Shown in pieces: positions 7,699-16,214 of a stretch of 32,919 nucleotides of DNA. The notes under the pieces are model-generated. The model searched no databases and was not told where the DNA came from. It saw only the letters and a list, made by a program, of their open reading frames with translations. The position numbers and the translations under genes were made by a program. Position 1 is the stretch's first letter. The number at the start of each line of letters is the position of its first letter. Source of the DNA: Patescibacteria group bacterium (GTDB lineage Bacteria; Patescibacteriota; JABMPQ01; JAHIRA01); the NCBI GenBank assembly GCA_018818205.1, contig JAHISJ010000019.1:1-32919 (forward strand). The letters run 5' to 3'.

Positions 7699-9808
7699 TA
7701 AGCAGTGCTCTGTATTCGACTATTTCTTGCTCCGTCAAATTTTCTTTAATAACAAGCTTGTTTGGATCTTTCACTTTTAGAAGTAGTAGACTATTTGACA
7801 CCTCCTCAGTTGTTCTTGGCGGGGTGTTTTTTTGACTCTCTCGTATAACCTTAAGATCCATGTCTGACCCCGAAGTTTTAATGTATCCAAGGATTTGCGT
7901 ACTGGGCTTAAGCGTTTTATAGTTCCATTTTGTCTCTTCTATGAAATCCATATTTAATACATCGTAAAATGGATATTTAAAAGGGGAACTTGTTAGCACG
8001 TAGATATTTTTGTAATCTTTGAGATATGGTTTTAGCGATTCAATACGTTTTTGGTCGTGATAGTGCTTAATATGCATAAGATCAGTAGTATCCGTTTCCC
8101 AGTTTGGATATTTTTCAGTAAGTGCAGGAAGTTCTTCTGCAAAAAAATGATCAGGGTATACACTCAAGTTTGGAATGACGTTTACATCATACAGAAAGTG
8201 CATAGCATAACTCCATTTCTGCCAATCCCATCCTGGTTCCATGAGGAGCAAATCATCATCTGAAAATTCTTTAGAAAAAGAAGAAAGTGTATTAGACATC
8301 CCTTTATTATCAACAAAAGCCAAAACGGGGAGAGCAATGACTATATTGAGAGTTAATACACCAACAAAGACAAGAACTTTCTTTTCTGGAATGAGCTTCA
8401 TCTTCATGAACGAGTATGTCGCGAGAATAATGATGTAAGGGATAAAGACTGCTAAAAATCGTCTCATGAACCAGGGTTGGTCTGGAGCAATGTTGGATTC
8501 AACAAGAAAGATAAATGAGGGAAGCGCAAAAAGGGTTAAATAAAATTGCTTTTTCCCATATATTTTTCTGAAAAGTCCACTAAATACGAGCAGAATAAAA
8601 ATGAAGAAAAAATATAAAATGAGAATTTCGAGTGAAAATTGAATGCGGTAAAAAGACCAGGTAAGTCTGCCTCTAATGAGCGAATAGATGAAATATGTTT
8701 CAACACCCGTGAGTATTATTACTATCGCATACAAAAGTAATCGTTGCCTTTGTTTCTTGTAGTCGTATCTATCACTACTTTTAACAAAGAGGTATAAGCC
8801 AAGAATACCAATTCCAAGAAGTACAATAATAATAAGAAAGAGTGTTGAGAAAGAGCTTAAAGCGCCTTGATACGTTTTAATTTGTGAGAACAGGTATTCT
8901 GCATTAAACTTTTTAAGATATACTCCAAGAAGTACAACCACATAGAGTGGCAGGAGAAGGAGTAAGATGTGTCTTTTTTGAAGGAGCCGGTCTTTCTTAC
9001 TTCTAGGGAGGGTAAAGTAAATTATTGCACTGACCAGCATATAGACGCCAAAGTATATCAGCCCTTCTCCACGAGTAACGAGTAGTAAACTTGCCGGTAG
9101 GAATGAGAGGAAGTACCAGACTGTTTTTCTTGTTTTAAGAAAATTAAAAAAGTACCAGAGTGTAATCCAAAATAATGCAAAAAACAGCATTTCTGAATTG
9201 AGGCGTTTACTAAACCAAAAAGCAACATAAAATGTGCCAAACCATGATACAGCTATAAGTCCTGCGACACTGTTTTTAAATGACTTGGCAATGTAATATA
9301 TGGCAATAAGACCAAAAAAGAGGAGCATGCCATTAATCAAATAGAGGCCGGTCATACCAAAAGCAATGTAGCCACTTCCTAGTGCAGTGATGTAATTTGG
9401 TAGAAATTGTGGTGTGAAGTGATTTTGGTCAATAATCTGAAATCCACTGTAGAGCCCTGCAAATTGATCGGTAAATTCAAGAGAATGATACTTGGTAAGC
9501 TGAATTGCGGAGACTAAATGTACCATTTCATCGCGGCCACGAGTGATGTCATGATGGAAATAAAATGCCAGAAAACAAAAGAGTAGAATAATGAGGATAG
9601 CAATAATATCTTTTGCAGAAAACCAGATTTTTGCTTTGTTTAAAAAGAAATTTTTAACACAAAAAACAAGTACGATTACAATAAGTGCATACCCTACATA
9701 TTTAAAGTTCTCAGCGGTAAAAATGCCAAAAATAGAGAAAGTTAAAGCAATACAAAGCAGGAATGAAAAGACTAAAGCGATTTTTTGGAGGAGTGATTCG
9801 AGTGTCAT
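7679..9808 (-). CDS. Multi-pass membrane GT-C glycosyltransferase (PMT/ArnT-like)
   Basis: This is a 709-aa integral membrane protein with about 11-13 hydrophobic helices in residues 8-480 and a soluble C-terminal domain of about 220 residues. The first extracytoplasmic loop after the second or third helix carries ITRGRDEMVH (D93, E94), the acidic pair that marks GT-C enzymes using polyprenyl-phosphate sugars. Proteins of this class transfer a sugar from undecaprenyl-phosphate to a glycan or protein outside the membrane. The neighbouring DPMS-like GT2 (10866-11822) could supply that donor. It is the last gene of a minus-strand operon: its ATG overlaps the stop of the upstream GT4 by 4 bp (ATGA). 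Confidence 0.82.
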   Translation of the reverse strand: MTLESLLQKIALVFSFLLCIALTFSIFGIFTAENFKYVGYALIVIVLVFCVKNFFLNKAKIWFSAKDIIAILIILLFCFLAFYFHHDITRGRDEMVHLVSAIQLTKYHSLEFTDQFAGLYSGFQIIDQNHFTPQFLPNYITALGSGYIAFGMTGLYLINGMLLFFGLIAIYYIAKSFKNSVAGLIAVSWFGTFYVAFWFSKRLNSEMLFFALFWITLWYFFNFLKTRKTVWYFLSFLPASLLLVTRGEGLIYFGVYMLVSAIIYFTLPRSKKDRLLQKRHILLLLLPLYVVVLLGVYLKKFNAEYLFSQIKTYQGALSSFSTLFLIIIVLLGIGILGLYLFVKSSDRYDYKKQRQRLLLYAIVIILTGVETYFIYSLIRGRLTWSFYRIQFSLEILILYFFFIFILLVFSGLFRKIYGKKQFYLTLFALPSFIFLVESNIAPDQPWFMRRFLAVFIPYIIILATYSFMKMKLIPEKKVLVFVGVLTLNIVIALPVLAFVDNKGMSNTLSSFSKEFSDDDLLLMEPGWDWQKWSYAMHFLYDVNVIPNLSVYPDHFFAEELPALTEKYPNWETDTTDLMHIKHYHDQKRIESLKPYLKDYKNIYVLTSSPFKYPFYDVLNMDFIEETKWNYKTLKPSTQILGYIKTSGSDMDLKVIRESQKNTPPRTTEEVSNSLLLLKVKDPNKLVIKENLTEQEIVEYRALLTTLLHK

Positions 9809-10866
9809 GAGGTAGTTATTTTTTCTAGTAAGCTTTCATACTGTTTGGCTACTTTGTCCCACGTACAATAATAATTTGTAAAAGTATATGCAGATTTAGA
9901 AAGTGTACGAAGTACAAGGTCGTCATCTAGGAGACTAGTGATTGTTCTAAGAAAGTCAGTTTTGCTTTTCTCAGATATCAGTACTCCCATTTCAGTTTTT
10001 ACGGCATCAGTTGTTCCTTGTATGTTTGAAGCGACAACAGGTGTGCCGTGAGACGCTGCTTCAAGTGCAACAATGCCAAATCCCTCTGGATCATTATTGA
10101 CGGTGATATTAGGCATGATGAACAAATCAGCTTCTGTGTAGAGCTTTGTTCGCTCCATATCAGACACTGAATCTACCAAAAAGACATTCTCCAGCTTTTT
10201 TTGCTGGATTGCGTTTATTATATCAGACTTCTCTGGTCCATTTCCAACAATAATATACACTATATTTTGTGGAAGGGCTTCTGCCACGTTTTTTACAAAC
10301 CATAAAAATCCTTTTCTTTTGACCAGTCGTCCGAGAGATACGATTACTTTTTTATTTTCTAGAGACCTATTGATCAGTTTTTCAAGAAATATTCTTGGTT
10401 TTGGAAAAATAAAGGGCTGCATATTTTTGACGATGCCGTTTGGGATAACAGAGATTTTATCACTAGGTATACTGCTTTTTTCAGCAAGTGCTTTTGTGTA
10501 TGTGCTTACCGCTACGATGCTATCAGCGTGCTTGAGCGAGTTTACATTTAATGTTTGGTGAAGCTTGGAAGGGTGAGTTATATCAAGTCCATGTATAGCA
10601 ATAGCTGTCGGTTTTTTTGTGAGCTTCTTAATGATTTTTGCCATAAAACCAAAGACTGCATCCCCATACAAAATAGTATCGTACTTATGTGCGTTAATAA
10701 GCGTTTTTGTAAATGCGTAGGTCAAAAACCATATCAAATGTGCGTTTGGTTTTTTTAGTGCGATAAGCTTCTTTTTTGTTTTGAGGTGCTTAAAAAGTTC
10801 GTATGAAAAGGTCTCCATTCCTCCCTTCTCAGGCGGATATTTTCGCGTAACAAAAAGCACACTCAT
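9805..10866 (-). CDS. GT4-family glycosyltransferase (PimB-like group)
   Basis: A GT-B glycosyltransferase of 353 aa. The N-terminal RKYPPEKGGMETFSYEL is the classic GGxE acceptor loop. VAVSTYTK and VIPNGI mark the interdomain region. SLGRLVKRKGF and NDPEGFGIVALEAASHGTPVVAS are the donor-binding motifs. The closest textbook relatives are mannosyl- or glucosyltransferases acting on lipid-linked acceptors, but specificity is not readable here. Operon position: it starts with a 1-nt TAATG overlap after the DPMS-like gene and overlaps the GT-C gene by 4 bp, so translation is probably coupled. No SD is seen. Confidence 0.9.
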   Translation of the reverse strand: MSVLFVTRKYPPEKGGMETFSYELFKHLKTKKKLIALKKPNAHLIWFLTYAFTKTLINAHKYDTILYGDAVFGFMAKIIKKLTKKPTAIAIHGLDITHPSKLHQTLNVNSLKHADSIVAVSTYTKALAEKSSIPSDKISVIPNGIVKNMQPFIFPKPRIFLEKLINRSLENKKVIVSLGRLVKRKGFLWFVKNVAEALPQNIVYIIVGNGPEKSDIINAIQQKKLENVFLVDSVSDMERTKLYTEADLFIMPNITVNNDPEGFGIVALEAASHGTPVVASNIQGTTDAVKTEMGVLISEKSKTDFLRTITSLLDDDLVLRTLSKSAYTFTNYYCTWDKVAKQYESLLEKITTS

Positions 10867-11822
10867 TAGTCTCTGTTAGGTGAAGAAAATTCGTTCTTTT
10901 TCTCTCGATACAGCGTTTCTTCAAGTATTTTTCTGTTCCATCCAATTGCCGATGAAATAAGTGCAAGAACTGCAATTTGGAAGCCAATAATCATGAGCGC
11001 TGAGGCCAAAATGAGAGATTGAATGTGGCCTTCACCGCCCATAGTAATATAATAGTAGAAAAATCTAAGGACCACAATGAGCCCGAGAAGGAATATGGAC
11101 CCACCAATAAAGAGCATGACTCTAAGCGGCTTATAAATCGTGAGAATTCTTAAAATAACAATCAGTGACTTAAAGATATGAACGGGGACGTTGTTAATGA
11201 GTCTTGAGGGACGTTCTACGTTTCTTGCAGGAATATCAATGCAGGCAAGGGCTATACCATGATCATATGCTTGAATGAGCGTTTCGTGTGCGTAGGTATG
11301 ATCGGAAAGGACATTTATTTTAAGTGCCGCATCTCTTGAGTATGCTCTAAAACCTGAGGATGCGTCCACTTTAAGGGGGATACGTGCAATTTTTCTGACA
11401 AAAAAACTTCCAAGCGTATTTCCGAGTTTTTTTGAAAAGGGCATATCTGTAAGCTCCCAAATATTTCTGTTTCCCACAACAATCTCGGCTTTTTTCTTTA
11501 GAATCGGCTCAATAAGTTTAGGGATTTGTGTTTGGTCATAGTGGTTGTCAGCATCGGTGTTTACAATGATATCCGCATCTCGCTTGAGTGCTTCTTCAAT
11601 AGCTCGTTTAAACGTACGGGCGAGCCCCTTGTTTTGAGGCTGAGAAATGACCCAGTCTGCACCTGCTTTTTTAGAAACGGATACGGTATTGTCTTTTGAG
11701 CCATCATCAAGAATAAGGATCTTTACGTCCGTAATACCTTCTATTGACCGCGGGATTTCTTTAATCACTTCCGCTATTGTTTGCTCTTCATTTAGAGCCG
11801 GAATGATTACGACGAGTCGCAT
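10866..11822 (-). CDS. DPMS-like GT2 polyprenyl-phosphate glycosyltransferase
   Basis: Residues 1-220 are a GT-A domain with VVIIPALNEEQTI, ILDDGSKDNT and IIVNTDADNHYDQTQIP, the DxD site of dolichyl/polyprenyl-phosphate mannosyl- or glucosyltransferases. Two C-terminal membrane helices follow (about 236-258 and 270-295), as in the DPMS subgroup with GtrB-like topology. Predicted reaction: transfer of a hexose from a nucleotide sugar to undecaprenyl phosphate on the cytoplasmic face. The product is a plausible donor for the GT-C enzyme two genes downstream. The start overlaps the 3' end of the flippase gene by 35 bp. Confidence 0.88.
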   Translation of the reverse strand: MRLVVIIPALNEEQTIAEVIKEIPRSIEGITDVKILILDDGSKDNTVSVSKKAGADWVISQPQNKGLARTFKRAIEEALKRDADIIVNTDADNHYDQTQIPKLIEPILKKKAEIVVGNRNIWELTDMPFSKKLGNTLGSFFVRKIARIPLKVDASSGFRAYSRDAALKINVLSDHTYAHETLIQAYDHGIALACIDIPARNVERPSRLINNVPVHIFKSLIVILRILTIYKPLRVMLFIGGSIFLLGLIVVLRFFYYYITMGGEGHIQSLILASALMIIGFQIAVLALISSAIGWNRKILEETLYREKKNEFSSPNRD

Positions 11823-13272
11823 ATGTCTTGAGATAATGAGGTAACTGTTTTACGTAGAATACCTCTTTTTTGGTAAAAAATTTGAACAGAATAAGAATGA
11901 GTACAAAGAGTGTTAGAGATACACATTGTATCATAAGATCAATGGGAAGCAAGGAGCTTTTGAAAAGTAAATGGACACTGAGGGCTAATGCAGCGGCAAA
12001 GAATGCTATGACGAGTCGCTTCTTTTCATACACAAATGCGTAGTATTTTTGGACCAGCGCTACTGTCAAAATTCCCATAAAGAGGAACGAGATAAACGTG
12101 GTTATGGCTGCTCCTATCATACCATAGGGTGGGACAAGGAGGTAGTTTAGAATAATGTTCAACAGAGCAGGAAAAACAATGAGGATAGGGTAGAGGTGCG
12201 AGCGTTCCTTAAGATGCAAGCCCACCACCACAATGTAGTGAATGCCAAGAAATACGTATGAGAGTGTCACTGGGAGGACAATAATAGATGCGCCCTCGTA
12301 CGCGTTTGTCGCAATAATGCGTATGATATGTGTACTGAAAAAGGTGAAGGTAAGTGCAATAAACAGTGCAATCGTTACAAAGTAGGTGAGTACTCGTCCA
12401 TACATTTTTCTTGCGTCGGGCTTATCTGCAAGCGAAAAGGAAACAGTTGGCCAGGCTAGCTGGAACGGCGTAACAAGCATAATAGCCATGGCAATGCCAA
12501 ATTTGTACGCAAGTGAATACACACCCACCTCTGCAAATCCATGATAGTGATTAATAAAATATCGGTCGATAAGGTCCATAACCCAAAGTGCAAGACTTGC
12601 TGGGATAATAGCAAGACCAAATACCAATAGTTTTTTAAATAGTTTCTTTGAAAAAGTAAACGAAACATTTTTGAAAAAGGTGGGGAGAAGCAAAAGAAGC
12701 GTGATGCTGTTTGCAAGAAGTAGACCAGTCAAAATGCCCTCTATGCCTTTTTTAAAGACTAAAACAAGCGTAACGTTGAGTCCTAAAATAAGAAGAAAGC
12801 GTATAATGTAGATTACCGTGTATTTAATCGACTGTTCATTTGACCGGAGCATAGAAAATCCCAGATTTCCAATAATCAATGCTAAAGCAGAGGCAAAAAT
12901 AATATAGAGGTACGTTGTTTTTCCAAAGTTAAATACTGATGCAATAGGATCTACAAAAAGAGAGAGTATAAGGAGTAGTGTGGTTGCAAAGATAAGTACA
13001 AAAAATACTGCAGTTCCCGCAAGCTTTTTCTTTTCTTTTTCCTTATTTATGTCTCGCTCAGCTGTTTTTATATACGCAGACGCAAATCCCAAAGAAAGGA
13101 CACTCACCAAGATAAGAGAAATGGTGTTTAAGAGCTCGTACTGTCCGTAATCGGCAACAGAGAGTGTTTTTGTGTAAACAGGGATCAAAAGAAGACCCGC
13201 AATTCCTTGAATTCCGGAGCCAATGGCGTAGATAAACGAGTGTTTAGTAAGTCGTTTTAAGCCCTCAATCAT
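11788..13272 (-). CDS. Wzx-type polysaccharide flippase (MOP/MATE superfamily)
   Basis: This is a 494-aa membrane protein with about 14 helices and the N-terminal FIYAIGSGIQGIAGLLLIPVYTKTLSVADYGQYELL pattern of the polysaccharide_synt family. It is predicted to flip undecaprenyl-diphosphate-linked oligosaccharides across the membrane. The ORF track starts at a TTG (13308); the family N-terminus and an ATG at 13272 (MIEGLKRLTKHSF) argue for the shorter form. It is the first gene of the minus-strand operon running to 7679. Its 5' end faces the island promoter at 13333-13361, so the 13273-13394 gap holds the boundary between glycan locus and island. Confidence 0.88.
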   Translation of the reverse strand: MIEGLKRLTKHSFIYAIGSGIQGIAGLLLIPVYTKTLSVADYGQYELLNTISLILVSVLSLGFASAYIKTAERDINKEKEKKKLAGTAVFFVLIFATTLLLILSLFVDPIASVFNFGKTTYLYIIFASALALIIGNLGFSMLRSNEQSIKYTVIYIIRFLLILGLNVTLVLVFKKGIEGILTGLLLANSITLLLLLPTFFKNVSFTFSKKLFKKLLVFGLAIIPASLALWVMDLIDRYFINHYHGFAEVGVYSLAYKFGIAMAIMLVTPFQLAWPTVSFSLADKPDARKMYGRVLTYFVTIALFIALTFTFFSTHIIRIIATNAYEGASIIVLPVTLSYVFLGIHYIVVVGLHLKERSHLYPILIVFPALLNIILNYLLVPPYGMIGAAITTFISFLFMGILTVALVQKYYAFVYEKKRLVIAFFAAALALSVHLLFKSSLLPIDLMIQCVSLTLFVLILILFKFFTKKEVFYVKQLPHYLKTYATRRNHSGSK

Positions 13273-13332
13273 ATACTTCACGGTAGCAGAAAATGGGGGA
13301 CTCGGCAATGATGTGGGAAATCGCGTAGTTTG

Positions 13333-13361
13333 TTGACAAAAGGTAAGATAAATAGTATAAT
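13333..13361 (+). promoter_or_regulatory. Consensus sigma-70 promoter at the left edge of the island
   Basis: TTGACA, exactly 17 nt, TATAAT: a perfect consensus, 33 nt before the start codon of the HExxH lipoprotein gene. Such strength is unusual in this window and implies high constitutive expression or tight repression. Confidence 0.85.
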
Positions 13362-13394
13362 TATCTGCTTTTTATAAAAACTTTTGGAGGAAGT

Positions 13395-14498
13395 ATGAAA
13401 AAAATACAGTGGATTGTTCCGCTCCTATTTTTGTGTAATTGCATTCAGCATTCAGTGGTTGAAGTGAAAGTTAAAAAAAGTGTACCTATTGTTTCTAAAA
13501 GGAAACTGGTACGTACAAAAAAGGTGCAAAAGCCTTTGAATGTTCGTTTTTATACTGATACAAAAAAGTGTCAGAAAGTTGGCAATTTTGAGCAATGTTT
13601 TACCAAATTATCATCGTATTGTGCAAGCGGCTATAGAGCTACGTTTATCTTACAAAGTAAGCATGTGATGTTTGCTTGTTACGATTGCTGTCCTTCAGAC
13701 TTACTGGTACTTAGAAAGTCATTAACACTTCAAGAAAAAGCGTATAGTTGTGTGTCACGTTTCTTAGGGGTTATATCTAGAAATCATGGAAGAGATGTGA
13801 TGATCAACTTACAACCGGGGAATAGTATCAAACAAGTTGGTGTTGAAAATAAGAAGGGTATTCCTTTGAGAGGGCGGCCTATGGTTATTTACCGACTATA
13901 CCATCTTAAAAAACCCATAAAGATTAAGAAAGGTAAGTGTCAAACAGCGCCTATGCATGTTCGGGTCAATTATGCGACAGCACCGGGGTTTATAGGTTGG
14001 CTGTGTTATGGCAAAAAACGTGTTACCGATACAGATCAAGTGTTTATGGACCTTCATGAGATGGGACACTCGCTTATTGGTATTTCTATGATTAAAGATC
14101 TTCCTAGATGGTTTGAGGAAGGACTGGTAATCCAAATGTCTAACCGAATGAAATGTCATAATTATAGAGGTGATACCTCTGACGGTTCGAATAAATGGGT
14201 TTTACAGTTAAAGAAAGTTTGGAAGCTTCTTAAGAAACGGAAGAAAATTCCCAAGAAGTGGCGTACACTCTTGGGAAAAAAGGATAATCATTTTGTTGGT
14301 AGTCTCTTTTTTGCCGCGTTAGAAGTTGAATTTGGTTGCACACTTGAATGTGCGCGCAAAATTTGGCGTGGGCTTTATAATGAGTATTTTGTGAAGCGCT
14401 ACATTAAGCTTGATAATCGTAAAATTCGTGAAATTGTTGAGCGCGTTGTTAAAAATAAAGGGCGTGTTCGCAAGATCTTTAGGAGGTTAGGATTATGA
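13395..14498 (+). CDS. Putative gluzincin metallopeptidase lipoprotein (HExxH...WxxEG)
   Basis: Residues 1-16 (MKKIQWIVPLLFLCNC) look like a lipoprotein signal with Cys16 as the likely lipidated residue; Asn at -1 is atypical. A Cys-rich central part (about 55-125) could form disulphides outside the cytoplasm. LHEMGHSLIG gives H221, E222 and H225. LPRWFEEGL, 14 residues further on, gives W239 and E242. Together these match the zinc-binding HExxH and third-ligand WxxEG of Peptidase_MA-like gluzincins, so an exported zinc peptidase is likely. The remaining sequence is very basic. SD GGAGG lies 4 nt before the ATG. The gene overlaps the next by 4 bp (ATGA), so the peptidase and the barrel-like protein are probably made together and may be partners. 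Confidence 0.8.
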   Translation: MKKIQWIVPLLFLCNCIQHSVVEVKVKKSVPIVSKRKLVRTKKVQKPLNVRFYTDTKKCQKVGNFEQCFTKLSSYCASGYRATFILQSKHVMFACYDCCPSDLLVLRKSLTLQEKAYSCVSRFLGVISRNHGRDVMINLQPGNSIKQVGVENKKGIPLRGRPMVIYRLYHLKKPIKIKKGKCQTAPMHVRVNYATAPGFIGWLCYGKKRVTDTDQVFMDLHEMGHSLIGISMIKDLPRWFEEGLVIQMSNRMKCHNYRGDTSDGSNKWVLQLKKVWKLLKKRKKIPKKWRTLLGKKDNHFVGSLFFAALEVEFGCTLECARKIWRGLYNEYFVKRYIKLDNRKIREIVERVVKNKGRVRKIFRRLGL

Positions 14499-15598
14499 AA
14501 AGTACTGTGTGGCTAAAAGCAGCACTTCTGTTTTTTATTATTGCGCATGTCGATTCTGTCTATGCACGTTCACGTAAAATTGTGCTGGTACAGCGTAGTG
14601 TGGATAGTACTTGTAGGGGCGTTCAGAGAAGATTTGAGAGTGAGTTCAAAAAATCGTTTCGATCACACACTATTAACGTTGTTCGGTTTTCTTCGCTTTA
14701 CAGGATTTCTGGCAATAACAGTAGTATGTTTGTTGCTCGGATGAATCGCCAGTATCGAAAGGGTTTTAGATTTGTTGTTGAAGCAGATTGTCGTGATGAA
14801 CAAATGGATTCAGTTGTTGCACATAACGTATTGTTTGTTCGAGTGCATAAAATGAATCAACTCGGCGCACTTTCTGTGTTGTTTGCTGGAATCGGTTTTT
14901 TGCGAGTGCCTAGTGAAGATGATTTGCACTTCTTTAAGAAGAAATACAATTTATCGTTTCACCATTCTTCTCGTATTCCAGATTTCTTGAAATATCTTAA
15001 GCATTATTTTAGAACTGGCAAGAATCTAAAAGTTCAGAGAATTACTGGTTCACAAAAGCATTCCGTATCACAGAAAAAATATAGAGTGACGACCAAGATT
15101 TTAAAGAAGAACATTGTTAAACGTCTTCCCTTTGGCTTAGATGTAGCATTTGTTATGTATACGCCACTTGTAGGGATTTCTACTGCGATAGGTCTTCTTT
15201 TGGGCGGTCTTAATCTAAGGTTGTTTGTGAGAGACGAATGGTTTGTAGAATTTGGTGCTCTTTTTGGGAAGTCAATCAGTGACTACTATAGTTATGGGTG
15301 CGATATTGGTGCAGGCTATCGTTTTGTATTATTTAGAACTATAAGTGATGCTGAGATTGCCGTTTCGCCAGTGCTTAATTACCGAGGCTTTTTTGTAACA
15401 AAGTCAGGGCCTGGCATGTTGTATACCATGCACCATATTTTTGCAGCAGCTGAGATTGCTTTGGAGGTTGGTTCTAATCTACGCTTAAAAGTATTTTTTT
15501 CTCTGGGGATTGGTCCGGGATTTTACTTAAGAAGGACGTTGTATGGAGGCTTCTCTACATTGGTATTAGGAAAGATTGGGCTAAGTCTGTATTTCTAA
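14495..15598 (+). CDS. Barrel-like exported protein, paralogue 1 (367 aa)
   Basis: The family is unknown to me, but it is one of three related proteins in this island. The signal peptide ends VYA (residue 24). The N-terminal domain carries C40-R-G, a HTI at 58-60 and a G90-F-R-F segment, which align with the 19651 protein. A basic linker (about 165-205) leads to a C-terminal region of alternating hydrophobic strands with turn residues (about 207-367) ending GLSLYF. That matches the C-terminal aromatic beta-signal of outer-membrane barrels. Strand count is roughly eight. SD is GGAGG inside the end of the peptidase gene. The location would be the outer membrane in a diderm; a patescibacterium should lack one. 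A terminator follows 14 nt after the stop. Confidence 0.75.
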   Translation: MKSTVWLKAALLFFIIAHVDSVYARSRKIVLVQRSVDSTCRGVQRRFESEFKKSFRSHTINVVRFSSLYRISGNNSSMFVARMNRQYRKGFRFVVEADCRDEQMDSVVAHNVLFVRVHKMNQLGALSVLFAGIGFLRVPSEDDLHFFKKKYNLSFHHSSRIPDFLKYLKHYFRTGKNLKVQRITGSQKHSVSQKKYRVTTKILKKNIVKRLPFGLDVAFVMYTPLVGISTAIGLLLGGLNLRLFVRDEWFVEFGALFGKSISDYYSYGCDIGAGYRFVLFRTISDAEIAVSPVLNYRGFFVTKSGPGMLYTMHHIFAAAEIALEVGSNLRLKVFFSLGIGPGFYLRRTLYGGFSTLVLGKIGLSLYF

Positions 15599-15611
15599 CA
15601 AAAAATTATTT

Positions 15612-15642
15612 GGTCTACTCTATTTTGTGGTAGGCCTTTTTT
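15612..15642 (+). terminator. Rho-independent terminator of the peptidase/barrel operon
   Basis: GGTCTAC pairs with GTAGGCC (one G-U) across an 11-nt loop, followed directly by six T. Confidence 0.75.
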
Positions 15643-15684
15643 GTTCGCAAAAGATGATGGATCTATTATTATCTAGAATATGCC

Positions 15685-15712
15685 TTGACTCCCTATGTTT
15701 TTTTGCTACTAT
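15685..15712 (+). promoter_or_regulatory. Promoter of the structured RNA
   Basis: TTGACT (15685-15690), 16 nt and TACTAT (15707-15712). No open reading frame with an SD follows, and the expected transcription start (about 15719) lies four bases before the first long stem. This is what a non-coding RNA gene would show. Confidence 0.65.
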
Positions 15713-15718
15713 CTACAT

Positions 15719-16147
15719 CAGTGATTATTTAGCATTCCTTAATTTTTTGACCATTTGGTCTCAATAAAACTAGACACGGAATGCTAAATTATCAAAAGAG
15801 TGAGTGGAATAAGTGCTGCAGAAAGGATTGGCTTTGTGTTAGAACGAAAGCCTCAAAAATCATCGTTTTGAACGAGCAGCACGTGGGGTTTGTTTTTGGG
15901 AGAAGTAAGGCAAATGTTTTTTCAAACTGCAAAAACAATGCTTAACAGGGAGAACACCACCCACCAGCTTCATGAATGTCGTGAGAATACACGAGAAGAA
16001 AGGCATTAAGGCAAAAGACATAGACATTCACTGAAGCTGTAAATAAAGGTCGCCTGACCACGACCAACTTGTGCCGTCCTGGCATACAAATCACTCTTTT
16101 GATGAATATCATTTGCCCGAGACACCTAGTGTTTTGGGCTTTTTTTT
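15719..16147 (+). ncRNA. Candidate structured non-coding RNA, about 430 nt, unrecognised class
   Basis: This promoter-to-terminator unit has no credible ORF and many helices visible by eye. P1: GATTATTTAGCATTCC (15723-15738) with 15778-15793, 16 bp and one mismatch, capped by GACC-ATTT-GGTC. P2, long range: ATCAAAAGAGTGA (15791-15803) with 16091-16103, 13 bp; its first three bases compete with P1. P3: GTGCTGC (15813-15819) with 15876-15882, enclosing two hairpins, GGCTTT/AAAGCC and TCAAAA/TTTTGA, as a three-way junction. P4: GTAAGGCA/TGCTTAAC stacked on TGTTTTT/AAAAACA (15905-15946). P5: CAGCTTCATGAATGTC (15965-15980) with 16023-16039, 16 bp with one bulge, capped by CGTG/CACG. P6: GGTCG/CGACC (16048-16065). 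It lacks the conserved cores I know for RNase P, tmRNA, SRP, 6S and group I/II introns. It sits in the exported-protein island. Confidence 0.75.
16115..16147 (+). terminator. Intrinsic terminator of the structured RNA
   Basis: GCCCGAGACAC pairs with GTGTTTTGGGC (11 bp, two G-U) across a CTA loop, followed by eight T. It is one of the strongest terminators in the window. Confidence 0.88.
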
Positions 16148-16155
16148 ATGCAAAT

Positions 16156-16206
16156 AAAAAACCTACTACATTTGCAAGAATCATCAGTGATCTCAGGTGT
16201 GGTAGG
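16156..16206 (-). terminator. Terminator of the LamG lipoprotein gene
   Basis: On the minus strand CCTACCACA pairs with TGTAGTAGG (9 bp, one G-U) across a 27-nt loop and is followed by six T. It sits back to back with the terminator of the structured RNA. Confidence 0.65.
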
Positions 16207-16214
16207 GGTAATTA

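Noticed and set aside
13273-13308. 12-residue N-terminal extension of the flippase
   Set aside because: The extension starts at TTG and adds residues not seen in the family; the ATG at 13272 fits better.
15961-16040. Short ORF (MNVVRIHEKKG...) inside the structured RNA, considered as a tmRNA-like tag or peptide
   Set aside because: It has no SD, lies mostly within a long paired stem and its loop, and no tRNA-like ends are present.
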